From an uncultured Oscillospiraceae bacterium (GTDB lineage Bacteria; Bacillota; Clostridia; Oscillospirales; Oscillospiraceae), in the NCBI GenBank assembly GCA_934511545.1, contig CAKSWM010000043.1:1-9323 (forward strand): a stretch of 9,323 nucleotides of DNA, in the 5' to 3' direction. A model generated the notes under the pieces. The model searched no databases and was not told the origin of the DNA. It saw only the letters and a program-made list of their open reading frames with translations. The position numbers and the translations under genes are program-made. This document shows, piece after piece, positions 1 to 6,428 of this stretch. Numbering within the stretch: the first letter of the stretch is position 1; each line of letters starts with the position of its first letter.

Positions 1-914
1 GTATTGCCGCCGAAGGTCCAGTTTCCCATGCTGTAATATATGTAATGACCGTTGTATACCTCATACGGCTGAAGCGTATGCGGGTGACTGCCCATGACGA
101 TGTCTGCGCCCGCGTCTATCGCGGCGTGGCCCTGCTCGTATTGCAGGGCGTTCACGTCATAGCTCCCCTCGTCGCCCCAGTGCAGGCAGGCGATAATGAA
201 TTCCGCGCCGTTGTCCTTCAGTGCCTGTATGCCGGCCTGGATCGAAGCGACGCTGCCGAAGGAGACGGCGTAGACCCCGATGGTCAGATCGCCCGTTTTG
301 CAGATCGTCCACTCGTCGCGCCCGGCATAGCCGATGCCCGCGCCGTCGAGCGCGGCCTTGGTGTCGGCATAGCCCTGTTCGCCGTAATCGAGCACATGGT
401 TGTTGCCGAGCGTGACGAAATCAACGCCGCCTTCGGTGAGGATGTTCACATACTCGGGCACGGCCCGGAAAACGAAGTTCTTGTCCGTCGGCACGCTGTA
501 ATCGGAAAGCACGCACTCAAGGTTGGCGATCGTGAAGTCGTCGTCCAGGAACCAGTCCCGCGTCAGAGCGAAGGGATAGGCATAATCGTCTCCGACGGTG
601 TTGTTGTATGAGTTTGACAGAGCTGCGTTATAGATGGAGGATGCCAGTGTGCAGTCGCCTATCATGGAAAAGGTGTAATACTGCGGCTCCGGGATCTCAT
701 CGGGAACGGGAGTTTCCGGCGCCGGAGTGTTTTCGAGAGGATGCGGCATCTGGGTGGGCTCCTCCAAAGGTGCGGCTGTTTCGGGCGCGACGTTTCCGGC
801 GCTCACGGCGGGGGAGCGGGCCGCGCCGTAGCTTGCCGAGAAAAGGCAGAGGCACAGCACGGCGGCGCAGGACAGTATTCTCTTTATGGCAAGCCTTATT
901 TCTTTATCTGTCAT
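1..914 (-). CDS. CapA-family (PGA_cap) exported metallophosphatase-like protein, C-terminus missing
   Basis: 304 codons are visible from the ATG at 912-914; the frame is still open at the left edge. Residues 1-32 form a signal peptide: a basic N-region (KEIRLAIKR), a hydrophobic core (ILSCAAVLCLCLF) and small residues (SASYGAA). Residues 40-78 are a Pro/Glu-rich spacer, so the enzyme domain starts near 80 and probably acts outside the membrane. Motifs of the CapA/PgsA calcineurin-like fold appear in order: MIGDCTL (84-90), NLECVLSD (131-138), LGNNHVLDYG (169-178), LHWGDE (244-249) and GSHPHTLQP (275-283), followed by YYSMGNW (293-299). These supply the Asp, Asn and His metal ligands expected in the family. 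The family is named for poly-gamma-glutamate capsule synthesis, but members occur widely without capsule genes and the substrate here is unknown. The start follows a GGAC-type Shine-Dalgarno about 13 bases upstream. prfB ends 36 bases before it on the same strand with no terminator visible, so the two may be co-transcribed. Family is firm; function is open. Confidence 0.88.
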   Translation of the reverse strand, partial: MTDKEIRLAIKRILSCAAVLCLCLFSASYGAARSPAVSAGNVAPETAAPLEEPTQMPHPLENTPAPETPVPDEIPEPQYYTFSMIGDCTLASSIYNAALSNSYNNTVGDDYAYPFALTRDWFLDDDFTIANLECVLSDYSVPTDKNFVFRAVPEYVNILTEGGVDFVTLGNNHVLDYGEQGYADTKAALDGAGIGYAGRDEWTICKTGDLTIGVYAVSFGSVASIQAGIQALKDNGAEFIIACLHWGDEGSYDVNALQYEQGHAAIDAGADIVMGSHPHTLQPYEVYNGHYIYYSMGNWTFGGN

Positions 915-950
915 GGTTTGCGTTTCGTCCTTTTTCGGAGAGATGCGGCC

Positions 951-2057
951 TTAATGCGTGGCCTTCATGGCGAGATAGGCGTTTATAAAGCCGTCGATGT
1001 CGCCGTCCATAACGGCGTTTATGTTGCCGTTTTCATAGCCGGTGCGCGCATCCTTGGCAAGGGTGTAGGGCATGAAAACATAGCTGCGGATGGCGGAGCC
1101 GAAATCGATCTTCATCTGGACGCCCTTGATGTCGCTTATCTTTTCAAGATGCTCGCGCTCCTTGATCTCGGCGAGCTTTGCGCGCAGCATGTCCTTGCAG
1201 TTTTCGAGATTCTGGAAATGACTGCGCTCGACCTGTGAAGCTACGACGATGCCGGTAGGGATATGGGTCAGGCGAACGGCGGAGGAGGTCTTGTTGACCT
1301 TCTGTCCGCCCGCGCCGGAGGAGCGGTAGACGTCCATCTTTATGTCCTCGTCGCGCAGTTCGATCTCGGTCGTGTCCGTTATTTCAGGCATGACCTCAAC
1401 GGCGGCGAAGCTTGTCTGACGCCTGCCGGAGGAGTCGAACGGGGAGATGCGGACGAGGCGGTGCACGCCGTTCTCGCTCTTGAGGTAGCCATAGGCGTTC
1501 TCGCCCTCGATCTTGATCGTGGCGGATTTGATGCCGGCTTCCTCGCCGTCGAGCCAGTCGAGCAGGGTGTATTTGTAGCCGTGGCGCTCCGCCCAGCGGG
1601 TGTACATGCGGTAGAGCATGCTGGCCCAGTCCTGAGCCTCGGTCCCGCCTGCGCCGGGGTGCAGGGTCAGTATCGCGTTGTTTGCGTCGTATTCTCCGGA
1701 GAGCAGGGTCGAAAGGTGCGCCTGCTCGAGCTCCTGGTCAAACTTTTCATACCCGGAAACGAGCTCGTCGAGCATGCTCTCGTCGTTCTCTTCGAGGGCC
1801 ATTTCGCATATGGTATACAGGTCCTCCCACTGGGCGTTGAGCTTTTCGTAGTTTGCGACCTTGTTCTTGAGCTGCTTTGTGCGCTGGAGCACCTTCTGGC
1901 TGGTCTGAGGATCGTTCCAGAAGCCCTCCTGGGCGGCCTCGTTTTCCAGCTTTTCGATCTCCTTGCGCAGATCGTCGAGCTTGAGCGCGTTTTTGAGGGT
2001 CTCGAGCCTCGGCTTCTGAGCGTTGAGCTTTACCTTGTATTCTTCAAATTCAAGCAT
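951..2057 (-). CDS. prfB: Peptide chain release factor 2 (RF2), no programmed frameshift
   Basis: 368 residues, close to the 365 of E. coli RF2. RF2 recognises UGA and UAA stop codons in the ribosomal A site and triggers hydrolysis of peptidyl-tRNA. The N-terminal helical domain (1-120) is followed by GAGGTEAQDWASMLYRMY (135-152), the RF2-type stop-codon motif SPF (205-207, in VRISPFDSSGRR) and the catalytic GGQ loop (250-252, in SSGAGGQKVNKTSSAVRLTH). SPF rather than P[A/V]T separates it from RF1. The start at 2057 is chosen because AGAGGT lies 7 bases upstream (2065-2070) and the protein aligns with RF2 from residue 1. An in-frame extension to 2177 would cross the promoter. In many bacteria prfB has an in-frame UGA near codon 26 that needs +1 frameshifting. 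Here the equivalent site reads CTC GAC (Leu27-Asp28, 1974-1979) in one frame, so that autoregulation is absent. The stop codon is TAA. Confidence 0.98.
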   Translation of the reverse strand: MLEFEEYKVKLNAQKPRLETLKNALKLDDLRKEIEKLENEAAQEGFWNDPQTSQKVLQRTKQLKNKVANYEKLNAQWEDLYTICEMALEENDESMLDELVSGYEKFDQELEQAHLSTLLSGEYDANNAILTLHPGAGGTEAQDWASMLYRMYTRWAERHGYKYTLLDWLDGEEAGIKSATIKIEGENAYGYLKSENGVHRLVRISPFDSSGRRQTSFAAVEVMPEITDTTEIELRDEDIKMDVYRSSGAGGQKVNKTSSAVRLTHIPTGIVVASQVERSHFQNLENCKDMLRAKLAEIKEREHLEKISDIKGVQMKIDFGSAIRSYVFMPYTLAKDARTGYENGNINAVMDGDIDGFINAYLAMKATH

Positions 2058-2064
2058 ATATGAT

Positions 2065-2070
2065 ACCTCT
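2065..2070 (-). promoter_or_regulatory. Ribosome binding site deciding the prfB start
   Basis: AGAGGT on the minus strand lies 7 bases before the ATG at 2057. It supports this ATG over any upstream in-frame methionine. Confidence 0.85.
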
Positions 2071-2102
2071 GTATAGTTAAATATTTTTTCGCGTATTAAA
2101 AT

Positions 2103-2131
2103 ATTATAAACAAAAAAACCGCGTCTGTAAA
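2103..2131 (-). promoter_or_regulatory. sigma-A-type promoter for prfB
   Basis: Reading on the minus strand, TTTACA (2126-2131) is separated by exactly 17 bases from a perfect TATAAT (2103-2108). It sits in an AT-rich patch within otherwise GC-rich DNA. Predicted transcription would start near 2096, giving a leader of about 40 bases before the prfB ATG that includes the AGAGGT ribosome binding site. This is a sequence match only. Confidence 0.85.
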
Positions 2132-2184
2132 TAGCCATCTGGCCCGGCGGAGCGGGAATTGGCGTTCGGAAGCGCAAACCCGGC

Positions 2185-2202
2185 CCGGAAGCTTTGTTCC
2201 GG
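2185..2202. repeat. Small perfect hairpin in the prfB/prs divergent spacer
   Basis: CCGGAA (2185-2190) and TTCCGG (2197-2202) can pair around a 6-base loop. It lies upstream of both promoters, inside a GC-rich block (about 2138-2205) that also carries GGCCCGG twice (2141-2147 and 2182-2188). There is no T-tract on either strand, so it is not an obvious terminator. It could be a protein binding site for one of the divergent promoters or a chance inverted repeat. Confidence 0.25.
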
Positions 2203-2247
2203 TGTAAAAGAATAACACAATAGTTCCGTATTAGTGCAGATTTACTC

Positions 2248-2276
2248 TTTAATTATGCACGGATGTTTGATATAAT
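2248..2276 (+). promoter_or_regulatory. Extended -10 promoter for prs-pth
   Basis: A perfect TATAAT at 2271-2276 is preceded by TG at 2268-2269, giving an extended -10 (TGaTATAAT). The -35 at 2248-2253 is weak (TTTAAT) with 17-base spacing; an extended -10 is known to compensate for this. Transcription would start near 2283, leaving an untranslated leader of about 50 bases before the prs ATG. Confidence 0.8.
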
Positions 2277-2317
2277 CATAATGAGTAAAAAGCGGCCAGC
2301 GCCGTAAGATAAAGAGA

Positions 2318-2323
2318 GTGAGG
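2318..2323 (+). promoter_or_regulatory. Ribosome binding site deciding the prs start
   Basis: GTGAGG (2318-2323) stands 9 bases before the ATG at 2333. The GTG within it is also an in-frame potential start, but using it would consume the ribosome binding site and leave only weak AAAGAGA upstream. Confidence 0.75.
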
Positions 2324-2332
2324 TTTCAACCA

Positions 2333-3295
2333 ATGATTTCACATGGGAAAGAGGTAAAGGTTTTCGCCGGAAATTCCAATGTCGCCCTTGCCGAGGGCAT
2401 ATGCCGCAGCCTGGGAAAGCCCCTTGGAAAGTCCGAGAGCAAGACTTTTGCCGACGGCGAGTGTTCCGTCTCCATTTATGAGCCCGTCCGCGGCTGCGAC
2501 GTTTTTATTGTCCAGTCGACCTGCAAGCCCGTCAACGACAACCTGATGGAGCTTCTTATCATGATCGATGCGATGCGCCGCGCCTCCGCCGGACGCATCA
2601 CCGCAGTCATCCCCTATTTCGGCTATGCCCGTCAGGACCGCAAGGCCAAGAGCCGCGATCCTATCTCCGCGAAACTTGTTGCAAACCTTCTGACAGAAGC
2701 CGGTGCGGACAGAGTGCTCACAATGGACCTGCACGCAAACCAGATCCAGGGCTTCTTCGACATCCCTGTTGACAACCTTCTCGGCTCCGCCCTCTTCTCC
2801 AGCCACTTTATCGAAAAGTTCGGCAGAGGAAACGAGGACCTCATGGCTGTGTCTCCCGACGTCGGCAGCACCGCCCGCGTCCGCAACTTCTCCCATAAGC
2901 TCGGCGTCAATATGGCCATCGTTGACAAGCGCCGCGAAAAGGCCAACCAGTCCGAGGTCATGAACATAATCGGCAATGTCGAGGGCAAGACGGTCCTCCT
3001 GCTCGACGACATGATCGATACCGCCGGAAGCTTGACGGGAGCTGCAAAGGCCCTTGTGGAGATCGGCGGAGCAAAGGAGATATATGCCTGCGCATCCCAC
3101 GGCGTTCTCTCCGACCCCGCGATCGAGCGCATCCAGAACAGCTATATCAAGGAAGTTCTGCTGCTCGACACCATCCCCTATCCCGCGGATAAGCCCGTCT
3201 GCGACAAGATCAAGTATCTCTCCGTCGCGCCGCTCTTTGCCGAGGCGATCGAGCGTATATACGAGGAAGTCTCCATCTCCTCCCTGTTCGACTGA
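2333..3295 (+). CDS. prs: Ribose-phosphate pyrophosphokinase (PRPP synthetase)
   Basis: 320 residues, typical for class I PRPP synthetases. It transfers pyrophosphate from ATP to ribose 5-phosphate, giving PRPP for purines, pyrimidines, NAD, His and Trp; it is cytosolic and forms oligomers. Visible motifs: FAGNSN (11-16), FADGECSVSI (39-48), PVNDNLMELLIMIDAMRRAS (67-86), the flexible ATP loop YARQDRKAKSRDP (98-110), the catalytic MDLHA (131-135, His134), KRREKANQSEVMNIIGNVEG (199-218), and the ribose-phosphate loop LLDDMIDTAGSLTGAA (223-238). The C-terminal SVAPLFAEAIERIY (297-310) is intact. Two conserved spots are unusual: SPDVGSTARVR (174-184), where Bacillus has HGGVTRAR, and DTAGS (229-233), where most enzymes have DTAGT. 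Catalytic residues remain, so I expect an active enzyme. ATG 2333 is preferred because of GTGAGG 9 bases before it and because the protein then starts MISHGK, as I recall for related clostridial enzymes. pth follows after 3 bases. Confidence 0.97.
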   Translation: MISHGKEVKVFAGNSNVALAEGICRSLGKPLGKSESKTFADGECSVSIYEPVRGCDVFIVQSTCKPVNDNLMELLIMIDAMRRASAGRITAVIPYFGYARQDRKAKSRDPISAKLVANLLTEAGADRVLTMDLHANQIQGFFDIPVDNLLGSALFSSHFIEKFGRGNEDLMAVSPDVGSTARVRNFSHKLGVNMAIVDKRREKANQSEVMNIIGNVEGKTVLLLDDMIDTAGSLTGAAKALVEIGGAKEIYACASHGVLSDPAIERIQNSYIKEVLLLDTIPYPADKPVCDKIKYLSVAPLFAEAIERIYEEVSISSLFD

Positions 3296-3298
3296 GTT

Positions 3299-3883
3299 AT
3301 GCTGTTCGGTGGAAGCGGAGTTTCCCGGCTCGTCGTTTTTCTCGGCAACCCGGGGCTGAAGTATTCCGGGACGCGGCACAACGTCGGCTTCATGACGGCG
3401 GACGCGATCGAGAAAAAAACGGGAGTCAGCATAAACCGCGCAAAGTTCAGGGCGCTGACCGCAAGGTGCGAACTTGGCGGGGAAAGCGTGCTGCTGATGA
3501 AGCCGCAGACCTATATGAACCTGTCCGGGGAGGCTGTGGCCGAGGCTGCAAAATTCTATAAGACCGCGCCGGAAAATGTGCTTGTGGTGTGCGACGACGT
3601 CTCGCTGCCCTGCGGCAAGCTCCGGTTCCGCACAAAGGGCTCCGCCGGGGGACATAACGGACTCAAGAGCATCATATCCTGTCTGGGCAGCGATGCGTTC
3701 CCGCGCCTGAAGATCGGCGTCGGTTCGCCGCCGCACCCGGATTACGACATGGCGGACTGGGTGCTCGGCGTGTTCCGCGATCAGGATGCCGTTGACATCG
3801 CAAAGGCGGTATCGAACGCGGCGGACGCTGTCGAGTGCTTCATAAGAGACGGCGCGGAACGTGCGATGAACAAATACAACTGA
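3299..3883 (+). CDS. pth: Peptidyl-tRNA hydrolase
   Basis: 194 residues, the normal size for bacterial Pth. It cleaves the ester bond of peptidyl-tRNAs that drop off ribosomes and so recycles tRNA. Family landmarks, with E. coli equivalents inferred by alignment: LGNPG (15-19, Asn17 ~ Asn10), TRHNVGF (25-31, His27 ~ catalytic His20), KPQTYMNLSG (68-77, Asn74 ~ Asn68), VVCDDVSLPCGKLR (96-109, Asp99 ~ Asp93) and GSAGGHNGLKSI (114-125, Asn120 ~ Asn114). Small departures are FLGNPG where GLGNPG is usual, and Cys98 where many have His before the key Asp. The ATG comes 3 bases after the prs stop and has no convincing Shine-Dalgarno, so translation is probably coupled to prs. This start adds about seven residues before the usual beta strand; no better start lies between. 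The prs-pth pairing is common in Bacillota. It is followed by a terminator. Confidence 0.96.
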   Translation: MLFGGSGVSRLVVFLGNPGLKYSGTRHNVGFMTADAIEKKTGVSINRAKFRALTARCELGGESVLLMKPQTYMNLSGEAVAEAAKFYKTAPENVLVVCDDVSLPCGKLRFRTKGSAGGHNGLKSIISCLGSDAFPRLKIGVGSPPHPDYDMADWVLGVFRDQDAVDIAKAVSNAADAVECFIRDGAERAMNKYN

Positions 3884-3900
3884 ATATACTAAAAAAAGAG

Positions 3901-3935
3901 AAGGGTAGAGCTGTAAAATGGCTCTGCCCTTTTTT
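3901..3935 (+). terminator. Rho-independent terminator after pth
   Basis: An 11-base-pair stem, 3901-3911 with 3921-3931, includes a single U-G wobble and encloses a 9-base loop. It runs straight into six T residues (3930-3935). It lies 17 bases after the pth stop and separates the prs-pth unit from the glycogen genes. An A-run at 3891-3897 means the structure is weakly bidirectional, although no gene converges on it. Confidence 0.9.
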
Positions 3936-3974
3936 ACGGGAAACAGGGAGTGTTTTTCATTGCGGAAAAGTCAC

Positions 3975-4003
3975 CTCTGGGAGAAGAACTGTTCCCGGCA
4001 GAG
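3975..4003 (+). other. Bulged hairpin in the glgC leader region
   Basis: CTCTG (3975-3979) can pair with CAGAG (3999-4003), and the adjacent GGA (3980-3982) with TCC (3993-3995), leaving a GGC bulge. It lies in the roughly 145 bases between the pth terminator and the glgC ribosome binding site. No TTGACA/TATAAT-like pair at proper spacing is evident in this stretch, so where glgC transcription begins is unclear. The hairpin could be leader structure or chance. Confidence 0.2.
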
Positions 4004-4079
4004 AAAACGTAATTGGAGAACGGACAAATATCAGAAAACACGCGGTGGGAAAAGCGGAGAGCCGGAAGCGAAAAATATC

Positions 4080-4085
4080 AAGGAG
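4080..4085 (+). promoter_or_regulatory. Ribosome binding site deciding the glgC start
   Basis: AAGGAG lies 9 bases before the ATG at 4095. It fixes this as the start over in-frame codons further upstream, which would extend back into the pth terminator. Confidence 0.88.
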
Positions 4086-4094
4086 ACAACATAT

Positions 4095-5300
4095 ATGAAA
4101 AAGCAGTGTATAGCCATGCTTCTGGCGGGTGGACAGGGCTCGCGCCTGCACGCGCTGACGCGCTCGGACGCAAAGCCGAACCTTTCCTTCGGCGGCAAAT
4201 ACCGCCTTATCGATTTTGCTCTTTCAAACTGTTCGAATTCCGGCATAGATACCGTCGGCGTGCTGACGCAGTACCGTCCGCTGGAGCTAAACCGCTATAT
4301 CGGCTCGGGCCAGCCCTGGGACCTCGATATTTCGGACGGCGGCGTGTGCATACTGCCGCCCTACCGGACGGATGGAGAAAACGGCCGCTGGTTCAGCGGC
4401 ACGGCGGACGCCGTGTATCAGAACATGGGCTTCATCGGGCTTTATGATCCTGACTATGTGCTCGTTCTCTCCGCGGATCATATTTATAAGATGGACTATT
4501 CAAAGCTGCTGCGCGAGCATATCCGTTTCGGCGCGGACTGCACCGTCGCCGTGCGCCGCGTGGAGCCGGCGGAAGCCTCCCGCTTCGGCATAGTGTGCAT
4601 TGACGCGGACGGAGAGATATGCGGGTTCGAGGAAAAGCCGCGGCATCCGAAAAGCGACCTTGCCTCCATGGGCATATATGTTTTCAGGTGGGAAAAGCTG
4701 CGTGAATACCTGATAAGGGACGAAACGGATCCGGATTCGGAAAACGACTTCGGCAAAAACGTCCTTCCGGCGATGCTGCACGGGGGCGCGTCGCTGCGGG
4801 CCTACCGCTTCGGAGGATACTGGCGGGACGTCGGAACGATAGGAAGCTTCTGGGACGCAAACATGGATATGCTTTCGCCCGGGACTATCGGCCTTTTTGA
4901 CCCAGCCTGGCCGATACGGACGCGGAGCCCGATACTTCCGCCCCACTTTACGGGCAGAAACGCCTCCATAAGCCATTCGATAGTGTCCGAGGGCTGCACT
5001 GTTCTGGGCGCCGTGTGCAGCTCGGTCCTGTCAACAGGCGCAGTCGTGGAGGAGGGCGCGAGGGTCGAATACAGCATACTCATGCCCGGCTCGCGGGTCT
5101 GCGCGGGTGCGCTCGTGCGCTATGCGATAGTGGGAGAGGGTACGGTCGTCTGCGAAGGCGCGCTCGTCGGCTCGCCGCCTGACGGGAGCGGGAGCTGGAG
5201 CACGGCGACCTGCGGCCCCGGCCTCACGGTAGGCGCGGGAGCCGTCGTTCCCGCCGGGGCGATGCTGTTTGACAGCGTTGGGGAGGTGTGCCCGGCATGA
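4095..5300 (+). CDS. glgC: Glucose-1-phosphate adenylyltransferase, catalytic subunit (ADP-glucose pyrophosphorylase)
   Basis: 401 residues, usual for the family. It makes ADP-glucose and pyrophosphate from glucose-1-phosphate and ATP, the committed step of bacterial glycogen synthesis. The N-terminal nucleotidyltransferase fold shows the nucleotide loop [10 protein letters not shown] (9-18), [20 protein letters not shown] (26-45), GTADAVYQN (102-110), [11 protein letters not shown] (125-135; Asp128 matches the catalytic Asp of E. coli GlgC), FEEKP (178-182; Lys181 binds glucose-1-phosphate in relatives) and YWRDVGTI (242-249). Lys35 in FGGKYR corresponds to the E. coli fructose-1,6-bisphosphate site Lys39, though activation by that sugar varies in Bacillota. 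From about 285 the hexapeptide-like repeats ([17 protein letters not shown] and onward) form the C-terminal left-handed beta helix. The start is set by AAGGAG 9 bases upstream. The stop overlaps the glgD start by 4 bases (ATGA), consistent with co-translation of two partner subunits. Confidence 0.96.
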   Translation: MKKQCIAMLLAGGQGSRLHALTRSDAKPNLSFGGKYRLIDFALSNCSNSGIDTVGVLTQYRPLELNRYIGSGQPWDLDISDGGVCILPPYRTDGENGRWFSGTADAVYQNMGFIGLYDPDYVLVLSADHIYKMDYSKLLREHIRFGADCTVAVRRVEPAEASRFGIVCIDADGEICGFEEKPRHPKSDLASMGIYVFRWEKLREYLIRDETDPDSENDFGKNVLPAMLHGGASLRAYRFGGYWRDVGTIGSFWDANMDMLSPGTIGLFDPAWPIRTRSPILPPHFTGRNASISHSIVSEGCTVLGAVCSSVLSTGAVVEEGARVEYSILMPGSRVCAGALVRYAIVGEGTVVCEGALVGSPPDGSGSWSTATCGPGLTVGAGAVVPAGAMLFDSVGEVCPA

Positions 5301-6409
5301 ACGACCTGCACGGGATAGTATACGCGTTTCGCTCGCCGGAGCATCTCGGCGAGCTGGTGGGGCACAGAACGTGCGCGGCGATACCCGTCTGCGGGCGGTA
5401 CAGGGCGATAGATTTTTCCCTGTCGATGCTCTCCTGCGCGGGGGTGCGTGGCGTCGGGGTCATAATGCAGCGGGATTACCAGTCGCTGATAGACCACGTC
5501 GGCAGCGGCAAGGCCTGGGATCTGAGCCGTCTGCGCGGCGGGCTGCATCTTCTGCCGCCGCATGGCCTGCCCGGCGCGCTTGATGGGGACTATAGAGGCT
5601 GCATGGAGGCGCTGTATGCCGTTTCAAGCTATATCCGGGAGGTGCCGGAGCGTCATATCGCCCTGCTCAACGGCGGTATGGTCGCAAATCTTGACCTTGA
5701 GGCGGCGTTTCGCGCGCATATTGATACCGGAGCGGACGTAACGGCGCTCTGCCGCGCCCGGTGCTCCGGCGGAGAGCACCATGAGCTCGTGACGGACGCC
5801 GCCGGAAAATGCGAAAGGCTCCTGTGCGGACGCAGGACCCCGGGCGGCGGGCTGGAGCTGCTCGAGAGCTGCATCATAAAAAAAGACGTTCTTCTCCGGC
5901 TCGTCGGCGACTGCGCGGCGCAGGGCCTGTGGCATTTCCACCGCGATGCGCTGCAATGCCTCGTAAAGGGCGGCGGGGATGTAAGGGCCTTTGTGTGCGA
6001 TGCTTACGCCAGAGACATAAGCGGCGTCCGGGAATATATGGCGATAAATATGGATATGCTTGAGTTTGAAAACAGGGCGCGGCTGTTTCCGGCTTCGCGT
6101 CCGGTGAGAACGAACGGGCGTGCCGATGTCAGCACATGCTACGGATCGCACGCCGTATCGCGCGGATGCCTTGTTGCGGATGGGTGCTATATAGAGGGCG
6201 ACGTTGAAAACTGCGTCATTTTTCGCGGCGTTCGCATTGGGGAGAAGGCGATGCTGCGCAACTGCGTCGTGATGCAGGACTGCGTCATCGGCGCGCAGGC
6301 GATATTGAAGAACGTGATAGCCGACAAGGAAGTGGCGGTAACGCCGTACACGGTCCTGACGGGGAGCCGGAATCTTCCCCTTGTGATCCCAAGAGGGGAA
6401 ACCGTATGA
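5297..6409 (+). CDS. glgD: GlgD, non-catalytic/regulatory subunit of ADP-glucose pyrophosphorylase
   Basis: 370 residues, homologous to GlgC along its whole length but altered at the active site. The AGGxGxRL loop is missing; the equivalent region reads [13 protein letters not shown] (8-20). GTADAVY is replaced by GCMEALY (101-107), the catalytic SADHIY by [10 protein letters not shown] (124-133), the EKP glucose-phosphate lysine is absent, and DVGTI becomes ISGVREY (241-247). Lys35 of GlgC is replaced by Arg34 (CGRYR). GlgD marks such as [20 protein letters not shown] (67-86) and the C-terminal beta helix (from about 280) remain. In Bacillota, GlgD proteins pair with GlgC and alter its activity or regulation. 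The protein is rich in cysteine: 18 of 370. The ATG at 5297 overlaps the glgC stop and has GGGAGG (5281-5286) about 10 bases upstream. An in-frame GTG at 5288 lies too close to that site. glgP starts 19 bases later. Confidence 0.94.
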   Translation: MNDLHGIVYAFRSPEHLGELVGHRTCAAIPVCGRYRAIDFSLSMLSCAGVRGVGVIMQRDYQSLIDHVGSGKAWDLSRLRGGLHLLPPHGLPGALDGDYRGCMEALYAVSSYIREVPERHIALLNGGMVANLDLEAAFRAHIDTGADVTALCRARCSGGEHHELVTDAAGKCERLLCGRRTPGGGLELLESCIIKKDVLLRLVGDCAAQGLWHFHRDALQCLVKGGGDVRAFVCDAYARDISGVREYMAINMDMLEFENRARLFPASRPVRTNGRADVSTCYGSHAVSRGCLVADGCYIEGDVENCVIFRGVRIGEKAMLRNCVVMQDCVIGAQAILKNVIADKEVAVTPYTVLTGSRNLPLVIPRGETV

Positions 6410-6428
6410 TATTTATAATGAGGTAAGA

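Noticed and set aside
45..611. A 188-codon plus-strand open frame opposite the CapA-like gene
   Set aside because: The minus strand carries CapA-family motifs in order over this whole span, so the plus-strand frame is a shadow.
858..876. Possible lipobox (ILSC) in the CapA-like signal peptide
   Set aside because: The Cys lies before the hydrophobic core is complete and position -2 is Leu, so a lipoprotein call is not supported.
1263..2063. A 266-codon plus-strand open frame opposite prfB
   Set aside because: Shadow of the conserved RF2 coding sequence; low-complexity Gly/Val/Leu-rich translation with no recognisable motif.
2058..2177. Forty-residue N-terminal extension of prfB
   Set aside because: It would span the TATAAT/TTTACA promoter, and a good ribosome binding site lies directly before the ATG at 2057, where RF2 similarity begins.
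2281..2307. Mini-ORF ATG...TAA of eight codons in the prs leader
   Set aside because: The ATG lies at or just before the predicted transcription start and has no ribosome binding site; most likely chance.
2339..3736. A 465-codon open frame antisense to prs and pth
   Set aside because: It mirrors two certain genes in a GC-rich sequence where antisense frames stay open by codon bias; its translation resembles no known family and it has no start signals.
3918..4094. In-frame upstream extension of glgC by 59 codons
   Set aside because: The extension begins inside the terminator hairpin, is not GlgC-like, and AAGGAG stands just before the ATG at 4095.
5288..5296. In-frame GTG start for glgD
   Set aside because: It is only one base after the GGGAGG ribosome binding site; the ATG at 5297 has proper spacing and the common ATGA overlap.
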